DNA of 64,000 nucleotides from Plectosphaerella cucumerina (lineage: Eukaryota > Ascomycota > Sordariomycetes > Glomerellales > Plectosphaerellaceae), in contig JAGPXD010000003.1 in the NCBI GenBank assembly GCA_020746995.1, positions 1,984,001 to 2,048,000 of the forward strand, read 5' to 3'. A program made the position numbers and the translations under genes. The notes beneath the pieces were generated by a model. That model was not told the DNA's origin, made no database searches, and was given only the letters and a program-made list of their open reading frames with translations. The stretch's first letter is position 1; every line of letters begins with the position of its first letter. This document shows positions 20,801 through 30,941 of this stretch, in pieces.

Positions 20801-23315
20801 AAAGTGTCCCGCGGTCACGACACCTGGACCTTCCAGAAACCTTCCAGCGCTTCCACGCCTGGCTCGGCCCTGTGCCGCATGCGGAAACTGCCACGAGGCT
20901 TCGCGGTCGATCGCTCCTCCCTTTTAATTCCCCAAACAAGTCCAGCATAACAAGACCGAGCACCTTCCTCTCCGGCTCTGGTTTCGCACATCCCCCTGAA
21001 CTTCAACTGATCCAAGTGCCGTCTTGGCCGTTGACGAAAGTGCGATCCTTGGGTATCTTCCTGGATTCCGAGGAAACAATGAGCCGAGCATGCCGGCGTG
21101 GCTTCTTCAACTCGCAGCGCCAAGTCCGCCTCGATCATTTCCTCGTGCACCACCTGCGCACTGCCCTGTGGGTCGACATCATCCTTCACTCCTCCAAACC
21201 TGACCTGTCCCTGCCACTTACGAATATTCCTTGGAGATATGCAAACTGGCAACTGGCTTGCTCGTAGTGCGGCCAAATAATACTGCGTCTCGAATCCACG
21301 CCCAGCGAGTTTCGGTTGCATTGCGACTGGGCGCCCATGCCATTACCCCCCGTCGACGGCTCATTTCCTCTCCCCATCAGGCCATGTCTCCCCGAGAAGT
21401 CTCGGGGCCCTAGGAATCACTCGGCGGGCCCATTCACCCCGAAGATCGCTAGATGGGGTCATCCAGCTCCTCGGGCTCTGTCTGGAGGCGTGGGACCATA
21501 CGTGAACCAGGGTGCGGTCGCATCTCCGCAGCCTGTTCTCCCCAAATCGTCTCATACGTTCATTCCTTCGGCCACCGATCACGGCCAACGCCGCGAAAAT
21601 GCAACACTTTCCCGGGCCTATCTCGCTCTTTGCCTGCCCGTTCATTCGCCAACATTAAAAGCCACGCCGCAATGCTTCCGGTTCTTCCCCGGGAATCAGA
21701 CCATGCACGAGTACCTCTAGTGCAAGACTTGGGACGAAAACCCCGGTGCTTCGACGATTCAGCGTGGGCAACTAGGCCAGGCCAACCAACCACTAGGAAG
21801 CGATCGCGGCTGCCGGTGCCATGACGCCTCTTGAACGGCCGCCAGCCCTCGGTTCGGTACGTTGACTCTAACCAAGGGCCGAATCCCCTGTTCACCGACG
21901 ACGGTCCGACCAGGGACTGGAGCGTGAAGAGCCGAGGATGGCGCCGACACGTGTCCCAGCCTTCCTTCCGATGTTCACGTCTGCTAGAAATGACGGGCGC
22001 CCCCGGTTCTGGTTATTCCTTCAATCCGGGTCGCCAGCTCTGACCGGTGACAGAACCGAGCGCCGGTCTGCATCTGAAGCACATGGCCTCGCATGGGACC
22101 GTTGCAATTGCAAGGGGGTGTGAGAGTGAGGGTGTGGGTGCCACGACCTCTTTTGGCAGGACTCGCCGGCTGGCTTGCTCACCATCACTCGCGACGGTTT
22201 TCCGCGCCCACAGATGCGCTCGTCGCGCGAGGGACGCCCATCACATGTGACGAGACGACATGAGGGCCCGCAGAGACCGCCGAACTCGTACAGTCCTCGA
22301 CATCCAGTCCAGCTCTCGAATTATGGTGAGAGCCCTGGCTTCACGCAGCGACATCATCCAAGCCTGTACCTGCCACTCGCGGGACCTCGGTCTTCCGAGT
22401 GTCACGATCCTGGCTTGGAGTTTGACGAGCATTTTCACTACGCCTCGTCGCCAGGGCTTTCCCTAGGGGTGTGAGACACCTCTGGCCTGTTCCAGCCCAC
22501 GGCCGGTAGTTGAAGCTCCAGGATGAGCCGGCAAAATACAAATAGCCGGCGGCTGCACTGTACCAAGGCGGTGGCCAAGATCACTCGACCAGCCCAGAGC
22601 AGCCACCCCAGGACCTCCCCAGGATGCCGGTATCAGGTGAACCAGGTGAGATCTGGCATCCCACAACTCGATCCTCGAAGAAAGACGTCAAGTGACGATT
22701 TCATGAGCCGTCCCATTAGCCTTCCCGGTCCGATATCCCCCCACCTGCCCATCAGGCCAACTCTGTGGCGATGCGCCTCGCATGGAGCACGTACGGTTTC
22801 TGTACCCCAGAGTTTGTGTAACACCTCCCTGCTGTCTCTTTTCAGCACTTCGGTCGTGGATGCCCCGCGGTGCCGCGCTCACATGCATGCAAGGCACATG
22901 TACATCTCATGTCGGCGCTCGCAGGGCTAGACGTCGGTTCTACAAAGACTGACATGAAGATCTGATCAGGTCTAGCGTGCCCGTCGCCCTTGCTTGGGCT
23001 CGCTCCTGGCGGAGTTTTGTGCGAACACCTCATGCACAACACTCTACGAGAAAACGGGTACTTGGTACCGTTTCAGGGTGTGGCTGAATTGTACTTGACT
23101 CTTGTGGCTAAGTCCTTGACCACCGTTCGTGACTTCTCGGACGTTTGTGCTCTGGGTACAATACCGTGTCCTTAACCCCAAAACACCACGCGTAAAGGAC
23201 TAGATTGCCTTTGGTGGAAGTTGCTGGGCGATGCTTGATCCCCTCCCGCCCCGCACTCGAAAACCAGTCGTAGCAATCTCTTTACGAGAGAAGTTATTGT
23301 CGCCGGATTGGCTAC
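17838..23315. other. 5.5 kb gene-free region upstream of LST7
   Basis: The longest stretch without a recognised gene. From about 17.85 to 19.45 kb the plus strand is strongly purine-rich (many AGGGAGG-like runs), so the LST7 strand is C/T-rich, typical of fungal promoters and long leaders. From 19.5 to 23.3 kb composition is ordinary and many short frames occur on both strands, but none has a domain, a long coding run or a plausible exon chain. I see no transposon, tRNA or rRNA. The right end is 3' sequence of the MFS permease. Confidence 0.5.
18957..18986. repeat. Short tandem hexamer repeat (GTCCAG)5, imperfect
   Basis: Five adjacent copies of GTCCAG with single-base changes (GTCCAG, GTCCAG, ATCCAG, GTCCAG, GTCCTG) within the purine-biased leader region of LST7. 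A simple repeat; no function implied. Confidence 0.75.
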
Positions 23316-25145
23316 CTATGCACCCTTCTCGACCATCTTGTGGCCGTCGACCTCCAGCAGCTCGGGCTTGAGAAGATCCGCCGCTTCCTGCGAGAAGCCA
23401 CGGGTTGCGGTCTTGTGCTCGAAGAGCAGGTCAAGCTCCGAGTACGTCAAGCCCCGCGCTTCCGGGAGCCTGAACCACGTCCAGGTGAAGAAGAGCGCCG
23501 CAATGCCGCCCCAGAAGAAGCCGCTCTTTGCGCCCCAGTTCCATGAGTTCTCGCTGATCATTCTCGGCATGATCACGTTGGTGATGAACCCGCCGGCGTT
23601 GTAGCAGGCACGCGCGAACGCGACGGTCTTGGCGCGGAGCTGGGTAGACGGCGATTCCGCAACGACAGTAAAACACGCAGGACCGATGGTAATTTGGTAG
23701 AAGACGACCATGGTCACCATGAGGGCGCCGACGGCCCAGGACGTGGCTGAGGTCTGGGTCGGGATTCCGAGACATCCGATGATTAGGAGGTCGACGACCA
23801 TGAACCCAAGACCAGCAAGGTAGATGGTGCGTCGTCCGAATCGCGTGAGAACCCACATGGCTACGATGCAACCGACCAGACCCAGTGCGGTCTGAACAAG
23901 ACTCATGGTGAAGCCATGGCGACTGGAAAGACCAGCCTGAAGGAGGAATTGGACACCGAAGCCCATGAAGGGCGTGCCGGCAAAGGCTTGTGTGAGCCAA
24001 GCCATGCAGGCGATCTCAGTCCGGCGCCTAGAGGTTGACTTTGTCAGTTTAATCTTCATCGTCGTTGCCTGGGGAAGTAGGGGTGGTTTCACTCACAGGT
24101 TGGTGCCGCGGAAGCAGTCCAGGTACCCTGCGCCGGCACTGTTCTCCCTCTCGAATTGCGTGGTAATACGCATCATATCAATATGGGCGTCGAGATCAAA
24201 GTCAATGTCAGGCTGCGGCGTGATCATGCGTTGAACGGCACGCTTGGCATCATCGTAACGCCCACGCCTCACGAGCCACCAAGGACTCTCAGGGGCGAGT
24301 AGGGTTCCCACCATGATGGGTATAGGCCAGACCTGTTCTTGTTAAAAGACCGAGACTCATTCGGCAGAGAGCAGCACCTACCCATTGCAGCGCGAAGGGA
24401 AGCCGATATGCCCACTCGTCCGTCCTAGAGAGAAGGCCGTTGAGGATGCCGATCGAGATGAGCTGGCCAATGACCCAGCAGATGTTGATCTTGTGAGAGA
24501 ACAGTGAGCAGAGCACCAATTTCTTCCATCTGTCCACTTACCCAAGAAGTCATGTAGTGGCGGAGAGTCAGGGGGCAAATATCCGCAGCATATGTAACAG
24601 CCAAGGTCTGGAAGATGCCCCATGGAATGGATTGGCAGACGGCACCTGCAACAAACATGGGGAGGCCAGTGGAGAAGAACGGAATGAAGATGGCCGCAAT
24701 CATGGCTACCATGGCGATCTGCATCGTCCATCGATAGCCGATGCGCTCGGTGATCCAGCCGTTCAGAATGAGGCCGACGATGGAACCGGCCTGAAAACGC
24801 ACGAAATAGGTAAGCTTGATATGATCGGACTTCGTGAGGGAAGATTCCCCGACTCACCTGACCAGAGTTGTTGATAATCGTCTGCCACTCTGCACTGATG
24901 ACCGGGTTGCCCTTGCTGTCAAACTCGTTCCCGAATCGCTGCTGGAAAGGGGGGAACGGGTAGAAGTTGGACATGAGATTGGTATCATAGCCCTCCATGA
25001 TGATGGCCAAGGAGATGATGAAGGAGAAGAGAATGGCCTTTGGCCAAAAGCGCAGAGACTGCCGGATGGTCATGGCACGCTCCGCCCTCATGGCGAGCGA
25101 GGTAGCGCCCTCGTCCCCATGGCTTGTCGTAACCTCGAGACCCAT
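23316..25145 (-). CDS. MFS alpha-glucoside/maltose-type permease
   Basis: Sugar:proton symporter of the plasma membrane. Five minus-strand exons, 25145-24858, 24790-24542, 24489-24382, 24332-24097 and 24027-23316, give 530 residues. The N-terminal cytoplasmic part (1-35) leads into TM1 (FSFIISLAIIMEGYDTNLMS), and about 12 hydrophobic segments follow. Sugar-porter motifs are the ERIGYRW loop, PESPWWLVRRGRYDDAKRAV after TM6 and RFGRRTIYLAG in the second half. The PESPWWLVRRGR form is typical of fungal alpha-glucoside permeases of the MAL31 type. The gene diverges from the GH13 glucosidase, sharing a 518-base promoter, and fits import of maltose- or isomaltose-type sugars. Exact substrate cannot be read from sequence. 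Confidence 0.9.
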
Positions 25146-25663
25146 GATCGCGAGATTCTGGGTAGAGGTTTGAAATGTTGTGAAGTGTGAAGAGAGTGTT
25201 CAATAATGGTCCGGTGATGAGTCTCTTACTCCTCGAAACAGGAGCCTCAACCCTCTTATATGCCTATGCTGTGACACTGCTTGAACATTTCGCAGGCTAC
25301 CCCAGTTCATCCCCAGGTTCTGCAGTATGGGGTCGGTGGATTCTTTCCCAGGTCGAGACCAGCTGCAAGGTACCAAAGCTTCGAGTGAGTCGCCCAATGG
25401 AGCCCCGGGTGATTACCTCTTTGGGTAATGTGCCGGAGGTGGGGAAGATGGCATGGGATCTTCGTATCGCTGGAATTCTCGCAGGTCGACTTCTACGCCT
25501 CGTCGGGGAATTACCCTACTGAGTGGTACTACAGAGCTTTGTGGCGTTCTCGACATTCAATGGCATATATCAACCTGGCAAACGATCGAATGTTGCATCA
25601 CGCCACCATGGGTCACAACTTGTCCCTCATTCATCGTGTCTTCTTTTCGAACCGATTCCCAAA
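25146..25663. promoter_or_regulatory. Shared divergent promoter, permease / alpha-glucosidase
   Basis: 518 bases between divergent starts. It holds one striking near-palindrome (25405-25436) and a CGGAG at 25434-25438. The orientation suggests joint control of permease and glucosidase, presumably by the Zn2Cys6 protein encoded downstream; that link is inference. Confidence 0.6.
25405..25436. promoter_or_regulatory. Palindromic candidate operator in the permease/glucosidase promoter
   Basis: Two 13-base arms around a 6-base spacer: CCGG-GTG-ATTACC on the left and GGTAAT-GTG-CCGG on the right. The ATTACC/GGTAAT and CCGG parts are perfect inverted repeats (10 of 13 positions); the middle GTG is direct, not inverted. 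CGG half-sites at both outer ends fit dimeric Zn2Cys6 binding, but this is inference. Confidence 0.45.
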
Positions 25664-27833
25664 ATGACCGTCTCCGCATCCACCCGCAAGCCAGAGGGTG
25701 ACTCCCGCCAATGGTGGAAGGAGGCTACTGTGTACCAGATCTACCCGGCGTCTTTCAAAGACAGCAATGGCGATGGACTGGGTGACATACGGGGTGTCAT
25801 AGAGAAGCTCGACTACATTCAGGATCTGGGAGTCGACGCTGTCTGGCTCTGCCCAAGTACGCCGCACACGAACCCACGAGCCACTCGAAGCCTTGAGCTG
25901 ACCGGAGCGACAGTCTTCAAGTCCCCCCAGGTCGATATGGGATATGATGTCTCCGACTACAAAGATATCCATGCCCCATACGGCTCGCTGGAGGATGTCG
26001 AGGAGCTGATCCAGTGCCTTCACGACCGCGGCATTCGGTGCATCCTGGATCTCGTCGTTAACCATACTTCGGATCAGGTAGGTAGCTCGGCTTCTTCTAA
26101 TCAGTTCACCCGAGAATTACGCCTCACAATTTCATCGTAGCACCAATGGTTCAAGGAATCCAGGTCGTCGTGCGAGAGTACTCGCAGAGACTGGTACATC
26201 TGGAGGAAGCCGAGATTCGATGAGGATGGGAACAGGAAGCCACCAAACAACTGGGCAGCTGCCTTCGGAGGTCAGTATGAAACAAATGTCTGCTCTCTTA
26301 TTGTAACTGGCTAAATCTCCCGCAGGAAGTGCCTGGACCTACGACGAGGCCACAGCAGAGTACTATCTCCATCTGTTTGCTCCCGAACAGCCTGACCTCA
26401 ACTGGGAGTGCCCCGCCGTTGTCCAGGCGGTGCATGAGATTATGGAATTCTGGCTCAAGAAGGGTGTAGATGGCTTCCGCATGGATGTCATCAATTTCAT
26501 CTCCAAGGAGCCCGGCCTTCCCGACGCCGAGGTTACCACCTCCGATCCCGACTACCCTTACCAGAATGCCATTGACCTGTTCTGCAACGGGCCTCGACTT
26601 CACGAGCATCTCCGTGGTCTACGAGCGATCCTTGATAAATACGGAGCTTTCAGTGTCGGCGAGATGCCGGGCGCTAAAACCGACGAGCAAGTAGCAAACA
26701 TCGTCGCTGCCCACAGGAAGGAGCTCCATACCATTTTTCAGTTCGACATGTAAGCTCATGAGGTTATGACCCGGCCTCGAGCCGGTGTCTGGTGAACGCC
26801 AAAGCTAACAACGAGTGACAGCGTCGACATTGACAACAGTCCCGAGGGAAAGTTCAGTCACAAGAAGACATGGCAGCTGCCTGAGCTTAAAGCGATTATC
26901 AACAGGTGGCAGACATTTGCTCACCGCGTCGGCGGCTGGAACGCTGTCTTCATGGAGAACCACGACCAGGCCCGAACAGTCTCCCGGTTTACCCAGCATA
27001 GACCCGAGCATCGTGAGCTCGCAGCGAAGATGCTGGCAACATGCCTCTGTACCCTGAGCGGCACACTGTTCCTGTATCAGGGGCAGGAGCTGGGAACGGC
27101 TAACCTCCCAAAGCACTGGGGGATCGAGGAGTACAAAGACATCGAGTCAAGCAATTTCTATAAGGAGTAGGTGGCCCCTTCTGCAACGGCAATCGAGTTG
27201 AAGTTGGTCAAAGAAGCTAATCAAAATCCGCAGAGCGCTGGAGGCAGCTGGCGGCGACGAGAGTGCCCTGGCATATGCGTGGAGGGAGCTTCAGCTCAAG
27301 GCCAGAGACCACGCCCGCGCACCCATTCAAGTCAGTACCAGCCATGCCGCGATGCTTGACAGCAAAAACAACGAGCTAACCAAGAGCCCCGTGTTCAGTG
27401 GGACACAACCGAGCATGCTGGCTTCAGCACCGCGACTCCTTGGATGCGCGTCAATGAGGACACCGCCCGCTGCAACGTCAAGAGCCAGAAACACAACAAG
27501 GACAGTGTGCTCAACTACTGGCGCCGAGCCCTGAAGGTTCGGCGGGAGCAAAAGACGACCCTTGTCTACGGCAGCTTCCAGATGCACGACCTCGAAAACA
27601 AGGCCATCATCAGCTACAGCCGGCATTGCGACGAAACGGGGGAGCATGTCTTGGTGATTATCAACTTTACCGACAACGACCAAGAGTGGGTAGTGCCTGC
27701 GACTGAGAGAACAGTGGCCAGCAGTGGCAAGGTGGTTTTGTCGACATACGACACGAGCATTAAAGTAGGTGATGACGGGACAGTGAGTCTTCGCCCGTTC
27801 GAGGCGATGGTCTTGTCTAGGAACCGGGGGTGA
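25664..27833 (+). CDS. GH13 intracellular alpha-glucosidase, oligo-1,6-glucosidase type
   Basis: Retaining alpha-glucosidase cutting glucose from short alpha-glucosides in the cytosol. Seven exons, 25664-25856, 25914-26077, 26141-26270, 26326-26749, 26822-27166, 27234-27330 and 27399-27833, give 595 residues; no signal peptide. The TIM barrel starts at WWKEATVYQIYPASFKDSNG. Region I is DLVVNHTSDQH, with QPDLNWE beyond it. Region II, GFRMDVINF, carries nucleophile Asp216; acid/base Glu275 lies in VGEMPG; transition-state Asp352 lies in MENHDQ. The residue after the nucleophile is Val217; in characterised relatives Val here goes with isomaltase (alpha-1,6) and Thr with maltase activity. Divergent from the permease and followed by the Zn2Cys6 gene. 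Confidence 0.95.
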
Positions 27834-28221
27834 TTTTGTGTTTTGATAGAATTGGTCACATCATAACCCTTTTCCATTCATTGAAATATAGATAGGTGAC
27901 GCTTTCCTGGTATCCATAACACGGCGTGGTTGGACAAGATGGTAGCTTTGATGAGCCACTGTACCTACAGGTAAGGTACCTAGGTAGTAACCGGACGTGG
28001 AGGCATGGCGTACGTCTACTACGCTACTAGTATGCGAGTACTGGGCTAGTAGTTACTAGTCGGGCGGGGTTCAAGAGGCGCCAGGCCCAGGGGCCGCCAG
28101 TCGGCCTTTTACTTAAAGGGGCAGCGCTGTCCAAGTCTCACGGTTGGTGTGATCCCAACTCCGACACCGTCCTCTGTTCCCCATCTGCCACCAAGGTACC
28201 CCTTCGCCCATCGCCCACGAC
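27834..28221. promoter_or_regulatory. Promoter region of the Zn2Cys6 regulator
   Basis: 388 bases between tandem genes. It holds repeated TACCTA/TAGGTA runs (27961-27990), a perfect 7-base inverted repeat CTACTAG/CTAGTAG (28024-28030 and 28046-28052), and CGGTTGG (28141-28147) facing CCAACTCCG (28155-28163), an imperfect inverted pair. A CG-rich GGGGC-type stretch precedes the leader. No function can be assigned from sequence alone. Confidence 0.5.
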
Positions 28222-30239
28222 ATGCTTGTCTTTAAGCTAGCTGATCAGGCAGATGGACTGAAAAGACTCGAGCAGCCGCTGAGTCAGGCCTGCGACACAT
28301 GCAAACAGCGCAAGCTCAAATGCGACAGATTGAAGCCATGCGGAGCGTGCCAGGCCACAAACACGGCATGTTCTCAAGAGATGGCGCCCCGTCGCAGGGG
28401 CCGACCCCCAGCTGCTCGACGACATCGTCTGGAGAAGCAGGGGCTACGATCGGTCTCGGTATTAGGAAGCTCTTCGCCTGCTTCGTCGATAGCTGCAACC
28501 CCGCAAGCATGGGTGACTTCTCCGGAGTCCGGCGGCCAGGCTGTGGACAACACGATGCCGGATCCTCGAGGCACCCCTGACGTCTCGCTGTTCTCGTCAA
28601 CTGATCTCTCCTGTTTGCCGGAATCAGTTCAGGAGGAAACAAGGCCCGACGGATGTCATCTCGGAGTTCCAGAATATCTGCCAAATGATTTGTTCCCAGC
28701 TGAGCCATGGCAGGAAATCACAGGGGGGGCTCTCGGCCCTGCTCTTGATGCTCATCACACGCCGAGCCAACCCGAAGTCATTCCCCACAGTCCCCGGCAA
28801 CTTGTCACACAGCACCCCTTATCAGCCTACACCCACTGGACGAGAGTGTTCATCATGCGGCTTTACCCCGTGTTCCCTGTCGTCGATCCTGGCTGTCTGC
28901 TGAGCAAGCTGTCTCTCACTAGAGATGCCGTACCACGGAGCATGGCAAGATTCTATGCCGCCATGTCTGCTGCCGTCATTGTCCAGCTGAACATCGGTGC
29001 AGGAAGCCTTCCGGGTCATCAGAATCAGAACACGAACTTTGCATCATTGTCTTCGAGACCGAATAACCAGTCCGAGCCACCTTTCTCCCTGGCTGACCGT
29101 TACATCACCGATTGCATCACAGAACGTCAGAATGCGTCCTTCATAGAAGAGGCCGATGAGTGGACGATTCTTGAAAGCTTCTTCATGTTCTCCTATTACG
29201 GCAACCGAGTCAAAAGTAAACAGGCCTGGTACTACCTACGGGAAGCAATGGGGTTTGCCATTTCTCTGGGCCTAGACCGGGAAGAGTCGTACGACGATCC
29301 TGAGCTCGAGGTTAATGAGCGAAGACGACGGCTGTACTGGCTTTTGTTCATCACAGAACGGTATGTGCAACCCCTTTCTGCCCCCCGGGGCAAAGAGATG
29401 AGTGTTGACAGGCCTCAGGGCGTATTGCCTCCAGCACCGGACGACTACCACACTGCGGGCTTCCATCGCCCTGCCGCAGATCTACGATGGCTGCGACGAA
29501 GCCACTCTTCGAGGTTTTATCAGTCTGATCGAAATGTTCATCAGCGTGGGCTCCAGCTTCGTTGCCTCGTGGTGCAGTCGATCCATCAAGAATAACAAAG
29601 AGGCTTTTCTGAGGCTGCCAGATCCGGAGGTCTTCTCAGCAACATCGTCCGTGGTAGCGATTGACGAGACCCAGCTGGCCGACATTGCTGTCACGCAGTG
29701 CTGGCTTCACACCCTCGCCTGGCAGCTTCGCGACCACGCCATCTGCGCTTCCGGACGAGGCGGAAGCGGTGCGGCAGCAGCGCCACTGCGCAAGGCCGCG
29801 CGGAGTCTCCTGTCTTGCTTCAGCAACACGCGACGCGATGCTATCGAATCCCACGGCGTCGGATTGGTGAGACCATTAGCACCATCGGGCATGATAACTT
29901 CTATCTGGCTAATCAGAGAACCTATAGGAACAAAAGGTCTTCGATATAGCTGGCTTCATGTGTGATCTCATCCCCACGCTGGATCAGAGTCACTTGACAG
30001 CGGACACAGACTCCATCCCAAACCTCCTCCATAACTTCATGTGTTTGTTGGCAAACTTTCGGAACCAGGAGTCGTGCTACTTGGGGCCGTTGGCGGAGAG
30101 AGCGACGGCCTTGCTCATGTTACACGGTGGTGGCCCTTTGACACATGAGCCGTGTCCTGGGCCCATCGAATCCGATCCGGACCCAACTTGCCCCCTTAGT
30201 ACAGGTAGCTTGGACGACTTTAGCTACCTAGAAGATTGA
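28222..30239 (+). CDS. Zn2Cys6 transcription factor, candidate cluster regulator
   Basis: Three exons, 28222-29360, 29419-29866 and 29928-30239, give 632 residues. The binuclear zinc cluster is Cys24, 27, 34, 40, 43 and 50 (C-X2-C-X6-C-X5-C-X2-C-X6-C), followed by the basic linker RRRGRPPAARR. A disordered region (about 60-190) leads to the fungal-specific transcription factor domain (about 200-530), including ERRRRLYWLLFITER spliced to AYCLQHR and later GLEQKVFDIAGFMCDL. The second exon start uses CTCAG at 29417-29418, since only that acceptor continues the domain. It lies between the glucosidase and the GH49 gene in the same orientation. That suggests a MalR-like pathway regulator; the linkage is inference. 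Confidence 0.9.
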
Positions 30240-30941
30240 AGCGAAAAAGCGAATTCTTCCGGCATCCATATCTCATCGAATTCCAGCTCATTTCCGGTGC
30301 TACCTCCAAGTAGCCGCTTGGAGTGCCGTCGAAATGGATACGAGGAAAGTCATGAGAGCCCGCAATACTTGTTGGTGCCCAGGTAGACAGGCAAGCTGGT
30401 TCAAGTCACGACGCGGTGGTCGTGCAAGCTCAAGCATGAGTTCCCACTGGCCCTTTCAGACACATACCAGCCCCAGCATTCTGGGGCCTCATGTCAGAAC
30501 ACCGAATGATCAAAACCCCACGGAGTACCAAGCCCCACGGAGACCGAGAACCAACATCCAGCCCGACAAGCCTGAGGGAGGGCCGGCCTGTAGCTGAAAT
30601 TGATAGGGACTGGCATACTTAATAGTAGCTTCGGGCTCTAACCACTTCCTGCCTACTCTCTACCATTGCTTAGCCCCGTCGCCCCGTCCCCCGCCCAGCT
30701 ACGCTGTCGATCGAGTCTTGCACCAAGTTTGTGTGGATCAAAACCTTGGACTCGGTGCTTTTCCACATTGAGTAATTCCCCGAAGAAAGAATCTGGGGTG
30801 CATCTACTCGATCTGAAATGCGGAGGATCAACCGCGGGGTCACTCACGATGTTGATAAAACCTCGCCGCGGCCAGGTACTCGATCATTGGTAGACATGCT
30901 GGACTCAGCATTGTCATTCGCAACTCGAAACCTTTTACACA
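30240..30941. promoter_or_regulatory. Promoter region of the GH49 dextranase gene
   Basis: 702 bases. Two direct copies of CCCCACGGAG (30516-30525 and 30533-30542) lie 17 bases apart start to start, placing two CGGAG half-sites in tandem. A third CGGAG is at 30821-30825, where CGG(30821)-N8-CCG(30832) forms an inverted pair. CGGAG also occurs in the permease/glucosidase promoter. These are candidate Zn2Cys6 sites. Confidence 0.5.

Noticed and set aside
20860..21330. Overlapping open frames near 21 kb as a possible gene
   Set aside because: Frames on both strands reach 130-170 codons, but no domain, exon chain or start context supports either.
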